Positions 7,289 to 14,583 of a stretch of 37,068 nucleotides of DNA are shown here, piece after piece. Within the stretch, counting starts at the first letter, position 1. Every line of letters starts with the position of its first letter. Where the stretch lies: positions 44,761 to 81,828 of the IMG/VR virus record IMGVR_UViG_3300000311_000002, one strand, 5' to 3'. Position numbers and translations under genes: made by a program. A model generated the notes under the pieces. The model was not told the DNA's origin and made no database searches. It saw only the letters and a program-made list of their open reading frames with translations. The DNA is from a virus.

Positions 7289-8083
7289 ATGTCCGAATCT
7301 AACAAAGAATTAGCTAAAGAGCATAAGAGGGTTGTAGGAAGGCTTAAAAAAGCTGTTGTAGCCCTTAAAACATCAAATAATGATGCTTACGATAAGATGG
7401 TATCTAAGGTACTTAGCGGGGAATTAAAAATTCAATCTAAAGAGTTACTTGGGTACATAAGAAAAGCAAAGGAAGAAAGCTTAGGAGAAAGATTTTTTGA
7501 TACAGGTGGCCCCGGACCAGACGGAGGACAAGGAAAAGCTGCTGGTGGTGGACCAGGGGACAGTTCGGATAAAACTGACCAAGGGACCCCAACAGATAAG
7601 CTATGTAAGACTTGTGGTGGACTTCTAACCGTAAGAGGTAGCTCATTATATTGTCCTAAGTGTAATACAACTGTAAACGAAGAGTTTTCTATAATGCCTT
7701 ATGAGGTAACTCCTAGAGCTGGTAGTGGGGGAATTTATAATACTCCTTTGTATGGTTATATAAGAGTTCCCGGAGGACCTATAGATACAAATACTGATGA
7801 GTCGAGAGGAAAGTTATTAGTAAAAAGACTCGGGGAAAGAACTTTTTCAATTCATGCTGACGGGGCAACAAGAGAGCACGATATGTTTTCAGCCGCAGCC
7901 GCATTTAACGAAAGGCTTAGAGCATTAGGATGTAATGAAGACAGGATGTTCGGGGAATTTGTAAATTGGTTGTATTTAGAGTCTAAACCAGGTGAGATGT
8001 ATGTCTGGGATTTTATTAACGGTGCTAGAACTGTTTATGACCAAGCAGGTTTCAAAAAACATCACAGAAATTCAGGAATATAA
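7289..8083 (+). CDS. Zinc-ribbon protein, unknown
   Basis: A 264-residue protein. Residues 1-68 are helical and charged; 70-100 are a Gly/Pro/Asp-rich disordered linker. A clear zinc ribbon uses C106-x2-C109 (CKTCGG) and C122-x2-C125 (CPKC). The C-terminal 130 residues form a folded domain with repeated aromatic and charged positions (VKRLGERTFSIHADG, FVNWLYLESKPGEMYVWDF), not recognised. Its helical N-terminus contains KVLSGELKIQSKELLGYI, resembling the N-terminal helices at 2200, 3535 and 5526. The next gene also ends in a zinc ribbon, so the two may act together, perhaps as neck or tail-assembly factors given the tail genes that follow. Confidence 0.55.
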   Translation: MSESNKELAKEHKRVVGRLKKAVVALKTSNNDAYDKMVSKVLSGELKIQSKELLGYIRKAKEESLGERFFDTGGPGPDGGQGKAAGGGPGDSSDKTDQGTPTDKLCKTCGGLLTVRGSSLYCPKCNTTVNEEFSIMPYEVTPRAGSGGIYNTPLYGYIRVPGGPIDTNTDESRGKLLVKRLGERTFSIHADGATREHDMFSAAAAFNERLRALGCNEDRMFGEFVNWLYLESKPGEMYVWDFINGARTVYDQAGFKKHHRNSGI

Positions 8084-8097
8084 TAAGGAATTTTAAT

Positions 8098-9303
8098 ATG
8101 CCTTCTGGATCACCATTTCAAGCTGAACCGGGACCGGACAATACTCCTCCTGGTGGGCCACAACAACCACCGGCAGGGCAATCATCAGGCACTGCATCAC
8201 AACAAGGTCCTCAACAGCAACAACCAGCACCAAGTGTACAACTTCAACAAACAAAAAGTTGGTTCAAGAAAGTACAAGAAATAATTTCTGACATTGGGGA
8301 AGTTGAAAATATCCTTAATGATTTACAACGCTCTGCTTTAGAGGTAAAAGCTTCTATTCCCGGTGATAAGCAACAGTTTCCTGGCAACGCTCTTCATTTG
8401 TTAGTTATAGCCTCGAAGAGTTTATTACAAGCTCAGGATCAGTTTGGTCAGACACTTCAAACACCAAAAACTGAACAGATAGGAGAAGATGTCTTTACTA
8501 CTGATAGACCAGATAGTTTAGCTGGGACTACTAATTTGTATGCTCAGACATTATCTATTCCGTATAGGAACTGGACAATTACAAGACGGCCTAATTCTCA
8601 AAATGAAATGTATGAATTAAGAGAGATAGGAGTCGGAATTCCATATTTTGTTGTAAGAGACCCAGATGGAAACTTTCGTAGCCTTTCAGGGAATAAAGAA
8701 ACCGGCGACAGAGTTGTCGGGATTTTTAATAGTTGGATGTATAATGGTAAACCGGCGATAACAAGAAATGAAAGTTATACAACCGCTGATAAATTATTAG
8801 CACCAGACGGGAATGAACCAACTAGGGCTGGTAATTGGACTGGTGGACCTGTGGCTGGGATGCCTGAAGGAGTTATTAATAGAGAGCGTGGGGGTAAGTA
8901 TAGGAGTAGACTAAGTAGATTAGTTAATCCTATGTTGTTAGCTGGTAAAGGGGCCAGTAAGTCAGAATATACAGTACATGACCATGAAGGTAAGGTCATT
9001 CATAATATAAATGATCTTGAACTAGCTAAGAGAATAGCCGGTCACTACGAAGGAAAACACAAAAGAAATAATAAAAGTCCTAAAGGTAAAAAATATAATA
9101 AAGAAATATTTAAGGTTAAACATAGAATTACTGGAAGAGAAATGCCTAGAATTACAGGCAAGTCTATATCAGTAAATGATTCTTTGGATAGATGTTCTAA
9201 GTGCCTAACGAACTCATTAATCTTTCAAGTGAATGAAGAAAAATTGACTGTACTGTGCGGAAGGTGTGGGTATATTGGTGATGTAATAGGCAATAATGGG
9301 TAG
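8098..9303 (+). CDS. Pro/Gln-rich protein with C-terminal zinc ribbon, unknown
   Basis: A 401-residue protein with an AAGGA ribosome site nine bases before the ATG. Residues 1-50 are disordered Pro/Gln/Gly-rich. A helical region (about 52-140) and a beta-rich part with RNWTITRRPNSQNEMYELRE and a strand-rich repeat at YTVHDHEGKVIHNI follow, then a basic stretch (KHKRNNKSPKGKKYNK). The end is a zinc ribbon with C366/C369 and C387/C390. It overlaps the next gene by eight bases. I do not recognise the family. Position directly before the sheath-terminator gene suggests a structural or assembly role in the neck/tail region. Confidence 0.55.
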   Translation: MPSGSPFQAEPGPDNTPPGGPQQPPAGQSSGTASQQGPQQQQPAPSVQLQQTKSWFKKVQEIISDIGEVENILNDLQRSALEVKASIPGDKQQFPGNALHLLVIASKSLLQAQDQFGQTLQTPKTEQIGEDVFTTDRPDSLAGTTNLYAQTLSIPYRNWTITRRPNSQNEMYELREIGVGIPYFVVRDPDGNFRSLSGNKETGDRVVGIFNSWMYNGKPAITRNESYTTADKLLAPDGNEPTRAGNWTGGPVAGMPEGVINRERGGKYRSRLSRLVNPMLLAGKGASKSEYTVHDHEGKVIHNINDLELAKRIAGHYEGKHKRNNKSPKGKKYNKEIFKVKHRITGREMPRITGKSISVNDSLDRCSKCLTNSLIFQVNEEKLTVLCGRCGYIGDVIGNNG

Positions 9304-10135
9304 TTTAGACGTATTAAAAAAGTATGATCAGGCCATAGTTGATTTTGTCAAGTTTACTCTCTTACCTAAGTGGACCGGTTTGACAGATTCGCAGGGTAGT
9401 GATCTGAGTCTTGAGAACCGAGTCATCTTTTCTTCCCCAGAAAGACCTTATGCTAGTGGTGGTAGTCCTCAAGAGATTGGGGAATTACTATCAACAGGTA
9501 GCGCGGCTGATATATTAGCTGCTGCGGTTCTAGCAGAAACTAAAGAAGATATAAGTAGGGTTATTCAAACATTAGCAACCCCAGTTATTTCCGTTAGTCG
9601 GGGGTCCTTGGGGTATGCAATGTATCGTAATAACACTAATGTTGTAAGAAAAGTTTTTCCTTGGGATTCACGGAAGAAATTTACTTATCGTAGTATTTAT
9701 CCAAGACCGTGGGATATACCTTATCAGATAGATATACACTGTAGGTATAGAAGTGATGCTAATGCTTGTTTACATTGGTACTTGGTAAAGCCAGACCCGG
9801 TTTTGCATATTAGTATAAATTTTGACTATCCTTGGTTTGAGCAAAAGATCGGTATATTATTTTCTAAAATTATTGATAATTCTCTTTTACAGACTGGGGA
9901 ACGTGAAAGATGGATAAGACATTCTATACCAATAACTGTTCAAGGATGGGCTTTTGAGTGTTTCGAAAATGATTATGATATGCCTGCTTATGGAAATCAT
10001 GATCCTACTAGAGATTTAGTGGTTAAATATAGAAATGCTTTATCTATTAATGTAGAAAATTATCTTATTTTAGATGACGGGACATCAATATTGGTTGATA
10101 CTGATACCGTGGATGAGGGTGCTAGTGATTTATGA
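9296..10135 (+). CDS. gp15-like tail sheath stabiliser / tail terminator
   Basis: A 279-residue protein starting inside the previous gene. The central part matches the pattern of T4 gp15, which caps the tail tube and sheath at the neck: a 'Y-P-x-P-x-x-(I)-P-Y-x-(I/L)' segment (YPRPWDIPYQIDIHCRYRSD), a stretch corresponding to the partner-binding helix (WFEQKIGILFSKIIDN), and near the end 'R-x-x-I-x-x-x-(I/L)-x-(I/F)-x-V-x-G-W' (RWIRHSIPITVQGWAFECF). Its place just upstream of sheath and tube genes agrees. The first 90 residues are not assigned. Overall it is longer than a minimal terminator, similar to T4 gp15. Confidence 0.75.
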   Translation: MGSLDVLKKYDQAIVDFVKFTLLPKWTGLTDSQGSDLSLENRVIFSSPERPYASGGSPQEIGELLSTGSAADILAAAVLAETKEDISRVIQTLATPVISVSRGSLGYAMYRNNTNVVRKVFPWDSRKKFTYRSIYPRPWDIPYQIDIHCRYRSDANACLHWYLVKPDPVLHISINFDYPWFEQKIGILFSKIIDNSLLQTGERERWIRHSIPITVQGWAFECFENDYDMPAYGNHDPTRDLVVKYRNALSINVENYLILDDGTSILVDTDTVDEGASDL

Positions 10136-10725
10136 AAACAGACACCGATATTGATAAAGTAATGGGAGATATTAAAAGTGCTCTTAATGAGTTGGCAGGA
10201 AATAAAAACTATAGGTCAGCGGTAGATTTTTTTGACATAGAGGCTAAAAAATTAGCCAATCAGTTTAGAGATGACCTTAAAAATAGGATTGAAGAACAAC
10301 AATTTGATTGGCCTAAATTAAGTGCTGTTTATTTAAAACACAAGAAAAAACTTGGTTTAGATGAAAGAATTTTAATTGCTCGTGGCGACTATGTAAGATC
10401 TATACGTTCTCGAAGAATGCAAGACATGCAGTGGATTGTGGAAATTCCACCAACTTTACATTATTCAGGACTTACGTATAGGGAACTCAGTCTATTACAC
10501 GAGTATGGGAGTGAAGCAAGGGGAATACCTGCAAGGGCTTCATGGGGGCCTGTTATAAGTGAATATAAGAATAGAGGAAGAAAAACTGTCCAGGAATTAT
10601 TAACTAGTTTTGGAAGACAGTTTAAAAATGGAGTTAAAGCATCCATTAGACCTAGTAACTATGATAGAGACGATGATGAGTCTATGGATTCGGGTTTGTT
10701 AGATATTTCTCTGGATACTGATTGA
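10132..10725 (+). CDS. Tail completion / head-tail joining protein (HK97 gp10- or Mu gpG-like)
   Basis: A 197-residue protein whose ATG overlaps the preceding TGA (ATGA). The order is an N-terminal helix, 'FDWPKLSAVYLKHKKKLGLDERILIARGDYVRSI' in two halves, then LSLLHEYGS and GIPARASWGPVISEY. The sequence 'W-x-x-L-S-x-x-Y-x-x-x-K', 'L-I-x-x-G-x-Y-x-x-S-I', 'H-E-(Y/F)-G' and 'R-I/G-P-A-R' is typical of phage morphogenesis proteins that complete the tail before head attachment. An acidic tail with DDDES follows. Partner proteins would be the gp15-like cap and the sheath. The family call is good; the exact structural position is inferred. Confidence 0.75.
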   Translation: MKTDTDIDKVMGDIKSALNELAGNKNYRSAVDFFDIEAKKLANQFRDDLKNRIEEQQFDWPKLSAVYLKHKKKLGLDERILIARGDYVRSIRSRRMQDMQWIVEIPPTLHYSGLTYRELSLLHEYGSEARGIPARASWGPVISEYKNRGRKTVQELLTSFGRQFKNGVKASIRPSNYDRDDDESMDSGLLDISLDTD

Positions 10726-10803
10726 TTTGTTGAATATTACCGAATGGCTTGGTTGTTATTATTTAAACCCAGAGTACTCACTGTAACATTATAGAGGTAA
10801 ATA

Positions 10804-12651
10804 ATGGCAACATTTGTTTCCCCTGGTTCGTATATCAGGGAGATAGATCAAAGTTTATACACCCCTACTAATTCAGCTACAACTATCGGGGTGGTTGGTA
10901 CAGCTTCGTGGGGACCGGATTGTTCCTCGGCCCGTGATAAGGGTGGTGGAGAACCGGTGTTATGTACTAGTTTAAATGATTTTATTACAAAGTTTGGCCC
11001 TTCAACAGGTAAATTAACTGGGAAGAAAACTGCTGAACACCCTGCCTGGTACGCAATGTCTCGTTATTTTCGTGAGGGTAGACTTGGGTACTTTGCTAGA
11101 GTAATTGGTGCTTCTGGAGCTTGTGCTACTGCTACTTTAGCTGGAGGTACTTATGGTTCTCCTTCCGGTGGTGTCAAAGTAAGGGCAAGATATAAAGGTA
11201 GTTTAGGAAACCAGATATACTTGAAGGTTTCTGATGGTTCTTATAATAATGATAATTGGACAACTTCTCAAAGTTCGAGAAAACTAACTGTTTACATGTC
11301 TTATGCTAGTGATCCTAATAAGATTGAACAAATCGAAGTTTATGATAATTTGGTAATGACTAGCAGTAAGGGTGGGCCAACCCAAGAACTAACCCAAGAG
11401 GATATTGATAGAGGTTGTAAAACTTGGGAAGACGCAATAGGTTATTTTGATTCTACTAATGATAATGAAGATGACGCAATAGCTGATAATGATGAATTAA
11501 TTAGTAGTTATATAGCTGTTGACGCAACTTGGGCTTCTGCTTCAAACCCAACGGCAACCAATACTTTATCAGATGAAACCTTTGTATATGCACAAATGGG
11601 GTATTCTTCAGACCCGGATGCGTATCAAAGTTCCATTGGTAACTTGACTGTTACTGTAGGAAATGATGGTTCCGAAGGGGTTGATGAGACCACTTATATT
11701 GGCGCTGGGGACCCAGATAACCCTAGTGGCATTCACGTTTTTGACGATGCAGAATCTTTCGTATTGAACGTACTATATGTTCCAGGTGTTTCTCATGTGG
11801 ACGTAATGAATGAACTGTTAGAGGTTATAGCCACTCGTGGGGATTGCATGGCACTAATAGATCCTCCGTTTGGTCTTGGAGTTTCAGATGTTATAAAATG
11901 GCATAATGGTAAACTAACTACTAACCCAGGCGGTACCATATATGACATGCCTGATGGGTCGTTGGCTGTTTGTATTGGTGAGGGAGTTACCGTTCCTCAA
12001 GTACCTTTTAATACTAACATGGCTGCTTTGTACTATCCATGGATTCAAATAAACGATGATTATACTGGGGAAGACGTTTACGTTCCTCCGTCATGCTTTG
12101 CTGCTGAGCATTATGCGTTTACTGACTATGTAGCGGAACCGTGGTTTGCCGCAGCGGGTGAAAATCGTGGTGCTCTAACTGGTGTTAAAAGAGCTGAACG
12201 AAAACTAACTTTGGGTGATAGGGATATTTTATACAGTGGGGGAAATGCTGTAAATCCTTTGGTAACATTTCAATCAACCGGAATTCGTATATGGGGGCAA
12301 AGAACTCTACAACGAAAACCCTCTGCCCTTGATAGAGTAAACGTTCGTAGACTCTTACTATATCTACGAAGAGTAATAGCTGATTCTATTAGATACTTAG
12401 TGTTCGAACCTGATGATCCTACTATGTGGAGGCAGTTCGTAAACTTAGTAACTCCGGTTTTATCTGGTGTTAAATCAAGACGAGGAATTGTTGACTACAG
12501 AGTAGTAATGGATCAAACAACTAATACTGTAGACTTAATAGAACAGAATATGGCTATGGGTAAAATTTATATTAAACCAGTAAAATCAGCCGAAATTATC
12601 GTAGTTGATTTTATATTAACAGCACAAGGAGCTTCTTTTAGCGAAGCTTAA
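10804..12651 (+). CDS. Contractile tail sheath protein
   Basis: A 615-residue protein that forms the contractile outer tail tube. It starts with MATFVSPGSYIREIDQS and a TTIGVVGTASWGP segment, both typical of the family's N-terminus. The middle (about residues 100-290) is an insertion domain rich in Thr/Ser/Asp. The conserved C-terminal domain includes LTLGDRDILYSGGNAVNPL, GIRIWGQRTL, NVRRLLLYLRRVIADSIRYL, a Pro/Trp segment and IYIKPVKSAEIIVVDF, the strands that knit neighbouring subunits. Length is close to T4 gp18 (659). It has an AGAGGTA ribosome site and a 78-base leader, the longest in this stretch, suggesting its own control. The tube gene follows. Confidence 0.95.
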   Translation: MATFVSPGSYIREIDQSLYTPTNSATTIGVVGTASWGPDCSSARDKGGGEPVLCTSLNDFITKFGPSTGKLTGKKTAEHPAWYAMSRYFREGRLGYFARVIGASGACATATLAGGTYGSPSGGVKVRARYKGSLGNQIYLKVSDGSYNNDNWTTSQSSRKLTVYMSYASDPNKIEQIEVYDNLVMTSSKGGPTQELTQEDIDRGCKTWEDAIGYFDSTNDNEDDAIADNDELISSYIAVDATWASASNPTATNTLSDETFVYAQMGYSSDPDAYQSSIGNLTVTVGNDGSEGVDETTYIGAGDPDNPSGIHVFDDAESFVLNVLYVPGVSHVDVMNELLEVIATRGDCMALIDPPFGLGVSDVIKWHNGKLTTNPGGTIYDMPDGSLAVCIGEGVTVPQVPFNTNMAALYYPWIQINDDYTGEDVYVPPSCFAAEHYAFTDYVAEPWFAAAGENRGALTGVKRAERKLTLGDRDILYSGGNAVNPLVTFQSTGIRIWGQRTLQRKPSALDRVNVRRLLLYLRRVIADSIRYLVFEPDDPTMWRQFVNLVTPVLSGVKSRRGIVDYRVVMDQTTNTVDLIEQNMAMGKIYIKPVKSAEIIVVDFILTAQGASFSEA

Positions 12652-12681
12652 TTAAACTATCTAAAATAGAGGTAAGTAAAG

Positions 12682-13359
12682 ATGGGTATACACGTATTAG
12701 CAACAAACTTGGCTCAACAGAATACTGGATTTGAGCCGCAAAGACAACACAACTGGGCAATTGAAATCCCATTTGCCGGACTCTCCGCTGGATCTGGTGC
12801 TCTGATCGGGCTGTTAAGCAGAGCGATTGGAATTGACCTTGGTCATAGTGGGATGGACAACATCGTGTTGTCGCTAGCCTCTGGATTCTTACCAAGAGGA
12901 GCAAACGAAGAAGTTCCGATTCCGTATGGAAACGAGACTGTGTATGTAGCCGGTAAGGCAACCTGGGATGCGGGTGCTCTAGTAATTAGAGACTGGGTGG
13001 ACGTTGACGTAATGGGGGCCTTAGTAGCATGGAGATCGGCTGTTTATAATCCAGCTACCGGTCAAATTGGGTTGGCTAGGAATTATAAACTTGATTGTGA
13101 CGTTCTATTATTTGGTCCTAACTCAGTTGACTCTGTGTTTAGTGATTATGGTGCTACTTATTTGAGAAAGTGGACTCTAGTTGGATGTTGGCCAGTGTCT
13201 ATTAACCCGGCAGCTAACGGTTTAGATATGGCAAACTCAAACCAAGTAATGATTGAGATGGCTCTTCGTTATGATAAGGCTTTCCCAACTCATAGAGGTA
13301 TTAGAGAAAGCTTAGAGGCTGTCGGTGTAAATATGGTTACTCAGGCTATTCTTGGGTAA
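12682..13359 (+). CDS. Tail tube protein (gp19-like)
   Basis: A 225-residue protein forming the inner tail tube. It lies 30 bases after the sheath gene with an AGAGGTA ribosome site, the usual sheath-tube pairing. Recognisable parts are an N-terminal NWAIEIPFAGL strand, a LPRGANEEVPIPYGNETVYVAG strand-loop in two pieces with VPIPYGNETV, a 'WDAGALVIRDWVD' strand, a 'NYKLDCDVLLFG' strand, and YLRKWTLVGCWPVSINP, which match the layout of gp19/Hcp-like beta-barrel tube proteins. The gene seems somewhat richer in G and C than its neighbours, as expected for a highly expressed gene. It ends before a strong hairpin region. Confidence 0.9.
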   Translation: MGIHVLATNLAQQNTGFEPQRQHNWAIEIPFAGLSAGSGALIGLLSRAIGIDLGHSGMDNIVLSLASGFLPRGANEEVPIPYGNETVYVAGKATWDAGALVIRDWVDVDVMGALVAWRSAVYNPATGQIGLARNYKLDCDVLLFGPNSVDSVFSDYGATYLRKWTLVGCWPVSINPAANGLDMANSNQVMIEMALRYDKAFPTHRGIRESLEAVGVNMVTQAILG

Positions 13360-13372
13360 CCAGTGTTGCGTG

Positions 13373-13415
13373 ACTTCACGGGTGGTTAAAAGCTGCCCGT
13401 GAAGTATTTTAACCA
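13373..13415 (+). promoter_or_regulatory. Two interleaved inverted repeats after the tube gene
   Basis: Stem A pairs 13373-13382 (acttcacggg) with 13396-13405 (cccgtgaagt), a perfect 10 bp. Stem B pairs 13383-13391 (tggttaaaa) with 13407-13415 (ttttaacca), a perfect 9 bp. The arms alternate A-B-A-B, so both cannot form fully at once: loops joining them are 0, 4 and 1 base, too short for a full pseudoknot. Stem A followed by TATTTT resembles an intrinsic terminator after the highly expressed sheath and tube genes; stem B would compete with it. The pairing is seen directly; the regulatory role is inferred. Confidence 0.6.
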
Positions 13416-13419
13416 TAGT

Positions 13420-13426
13420 AAGGAGG
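13420..13426 (+). promoter_or_regulatory. Near-perfect Shine-Dalgarno site for the gene at 13437
   Basis: AAGGAGG ends ten bases before the ATG at 13437. It is the strongest ribosome site I noticed in the window and lies just after the competing inverted repeats, which could affect its accessibility. Confidence 0.75.
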
Positions 13427-13436
13427 ATTGTAAACT

Positions 13437-14234
13437 ATGGATGATAGAGAGATTTTCGGGACTGACGTCCAACTCCCTTCAAAGGGACTTCTTTATGGTG
13501 GTAAGGTACCTGACGGTAACGTTAAGGTTTCTCCTATGACCACCCGTGAAGAAAAAGTTCTCACTGCCGCTTCTGGTGGTGAGGCAACTTACCAAATTAT
13601 TAATGCTGTTTTTAGTAGGTGCATTAGTGGTCTAGCTGACTTATCAATGGACGACTTATTGCTTGGGGATAGGTTTTATCTTTTACTGGTACTTAGGGCA
13701 GTAACTTTCGGAAAAGATTATTCGTTTAGAATAAACTGTACTAATTGCGGTCAAAGGAATAATCAAAAAATAGAATTACCAGACGATTTAGATACTGTTT
13801 ATTTACCTGATAATTTTATAGAACCTATTAGAATCACTTTACCAGTTAGTAATGCAGAGGTTGGGTTAAGATTACTTCGTGGTAAGGATGAATTTAGAAT
13901 ATCCAAGTATCTTAAAAAGCTCAATGCAAAGGCTACAGTACCCCTGGGAATAGACCCTGCTTATACCTATAGGTTAGCCTGTCAAATAACTGATGTTAAA
14001 TCACAAAGTCTTAATTGTATTAATGAGACTGATAACTCCCATAATCAGATAATGTTATGGATAGATAATCTAGTTGGTAAAGACACTGCTGAAATAAGGC
14101 AAGCTTTAACAAATGCTGATTGTGGCCCTAGTACTGAATTGATTCTAGACTGTCAAAGATGTGCTACACCATTTACCACTACAATGCCCTATGACATAGA
14201 GTTTTTTCGTCCAGGGAGTCGAAGAAGTACGTAA
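13437..14234 (+). CDS. T4_baseplate-family protein (gp26-like); probable tail assembly chaperone, short form
   Basis: A 265-residue protein. The N-terminus has LPSKGLLYGG, then VSPMTTREEKVL, the typical start of the T4 gp26-type baseplate family. Two CxxC knuckles, C101/C104 (CTNCGQ) and C239/C242 (CQRC), probably hold a zinc ion, as in many members. It lies between tube and tape measure, where long-tailed phages encode tail assembly chaperones with a frameshifted long form. Its last 11 codons overlap an open frame that continues into the next reading frame (see 14200-14574). So it may make a 265-residue form and a fusion of about 378 residues. The family assignment is good; the chaperone role is inferred from position and frame overlap. 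Confidence 0.75.
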   Translation: MDDREIFGTDVQLPSKGLLYGGKVPDGNVKVSPMTTREEKVLTAASGGEATYQIINAVFSRCISGLADLSMDDLLLGDRFYLLLVLRAVTFGKDYSFRINCTNCGQRNNQKIELPDDLDTVYLPDNFIEPIRITLPVSNAEVGLRLLRGKDEFRISKYLKKLNAKATVPLGIDPAYTYRLACQITDVKSQSLNCINETDNSHNQIMLWIDNLVGKDTAEIRQALTNADCGPSTELILDCQRCATPFTTTMPYDIEFFRPGSRRST

Positions 14235-14574
14235 TATATATGATGAACAGATGATTTTGTCATTATATACAAATACCTCTTTGACAGATATTGATAATTT
14301 ACCGGTATTTGAAAGAAAAATTTTATTAGAAAAGTTAATTGATATAAAGAAGAAAGAAAAAGAAGCTCAGGAAGGCAATGAAGGTAGGCAATCATTATTG
14401 AGAGACCCGCTTCCTGGGGAAATGCATGGTTTGTCAGATGTGGAGAAACTGGGTCGCCCTGAGTATAGAAAAAGACTAAATAGTGAGAGACCAAAACAAA
14501 CTATGTCTAGGGAAGAATTAAGAAAGAAAGCTGACGCGGTATTTTCAGCACGTAAAGATAAACAAAAGAAATAA
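14200..14574 (+). CDS. Second reading frame of the tail assembly chaperone, probably reached by frameshift
   Basis: The frame is open from 14200 (after an in-frame TAG at 14197) to TAA at 14572-14574. The first ATG, at 14251, would give 107 residues but has no ribosome site; the bases before it are AT-rich. Upstream codons read like protein (VQGVEEVRNIYDEQ) and run directly into SLYTNTSLTDIDNLPVFER, so coding sense precedes the ATG. The product has 'LP-x-F-x-R-x-x-L-x-x-(K/R)-L' helices and a strongly basic C-terminus (KKADAVFSARKDKQKK). This suits the second half of a tail assembly chaperone that binds the tape measure encoded next. Reinitiation at 14251 after the stop at 14234 is the alternative. 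Confidence 0.65.
   Translation, partial: SFFVQGVEEVRNIYDEQMILSLYTNTSLTDIDNLPVFERKILLEKLIDIKKKEKEAQEGNEGRQSLLRDPLPGEMHGLSDVEKLGRPEYRKRLNSERPKQTMSREELRKKADAVFSARKDKQKK
14202..14208 (+). other. Candidate programmed frameshift site, TTTTTTC
   Basis: In the frame of the gene at 13437 the site reads TTT TTT CGT (Phe256, Phe257, Arg). A +1 slip moves tRNA-Phe from TTT to TTC; a -2 slip moves it from TTT to TTT. Both keep perfect pairing and both enter the open frame at 14200-14574. The geometry of six identical bases then C resembles the -2 site I recall from phage Mu. It is inferred from sequence and position. Confidence 0.5.
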
Positions 14575-14583
14575 CGGATACTA

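Noticed and set aside
13373-13415. A complete H-type pseudoknot from the two interleaved stems.
   Set aside because: The connecting loops of 0, 4 and 1 base cannot span 9-10 bp stems; alternative hairpins are the better reading.
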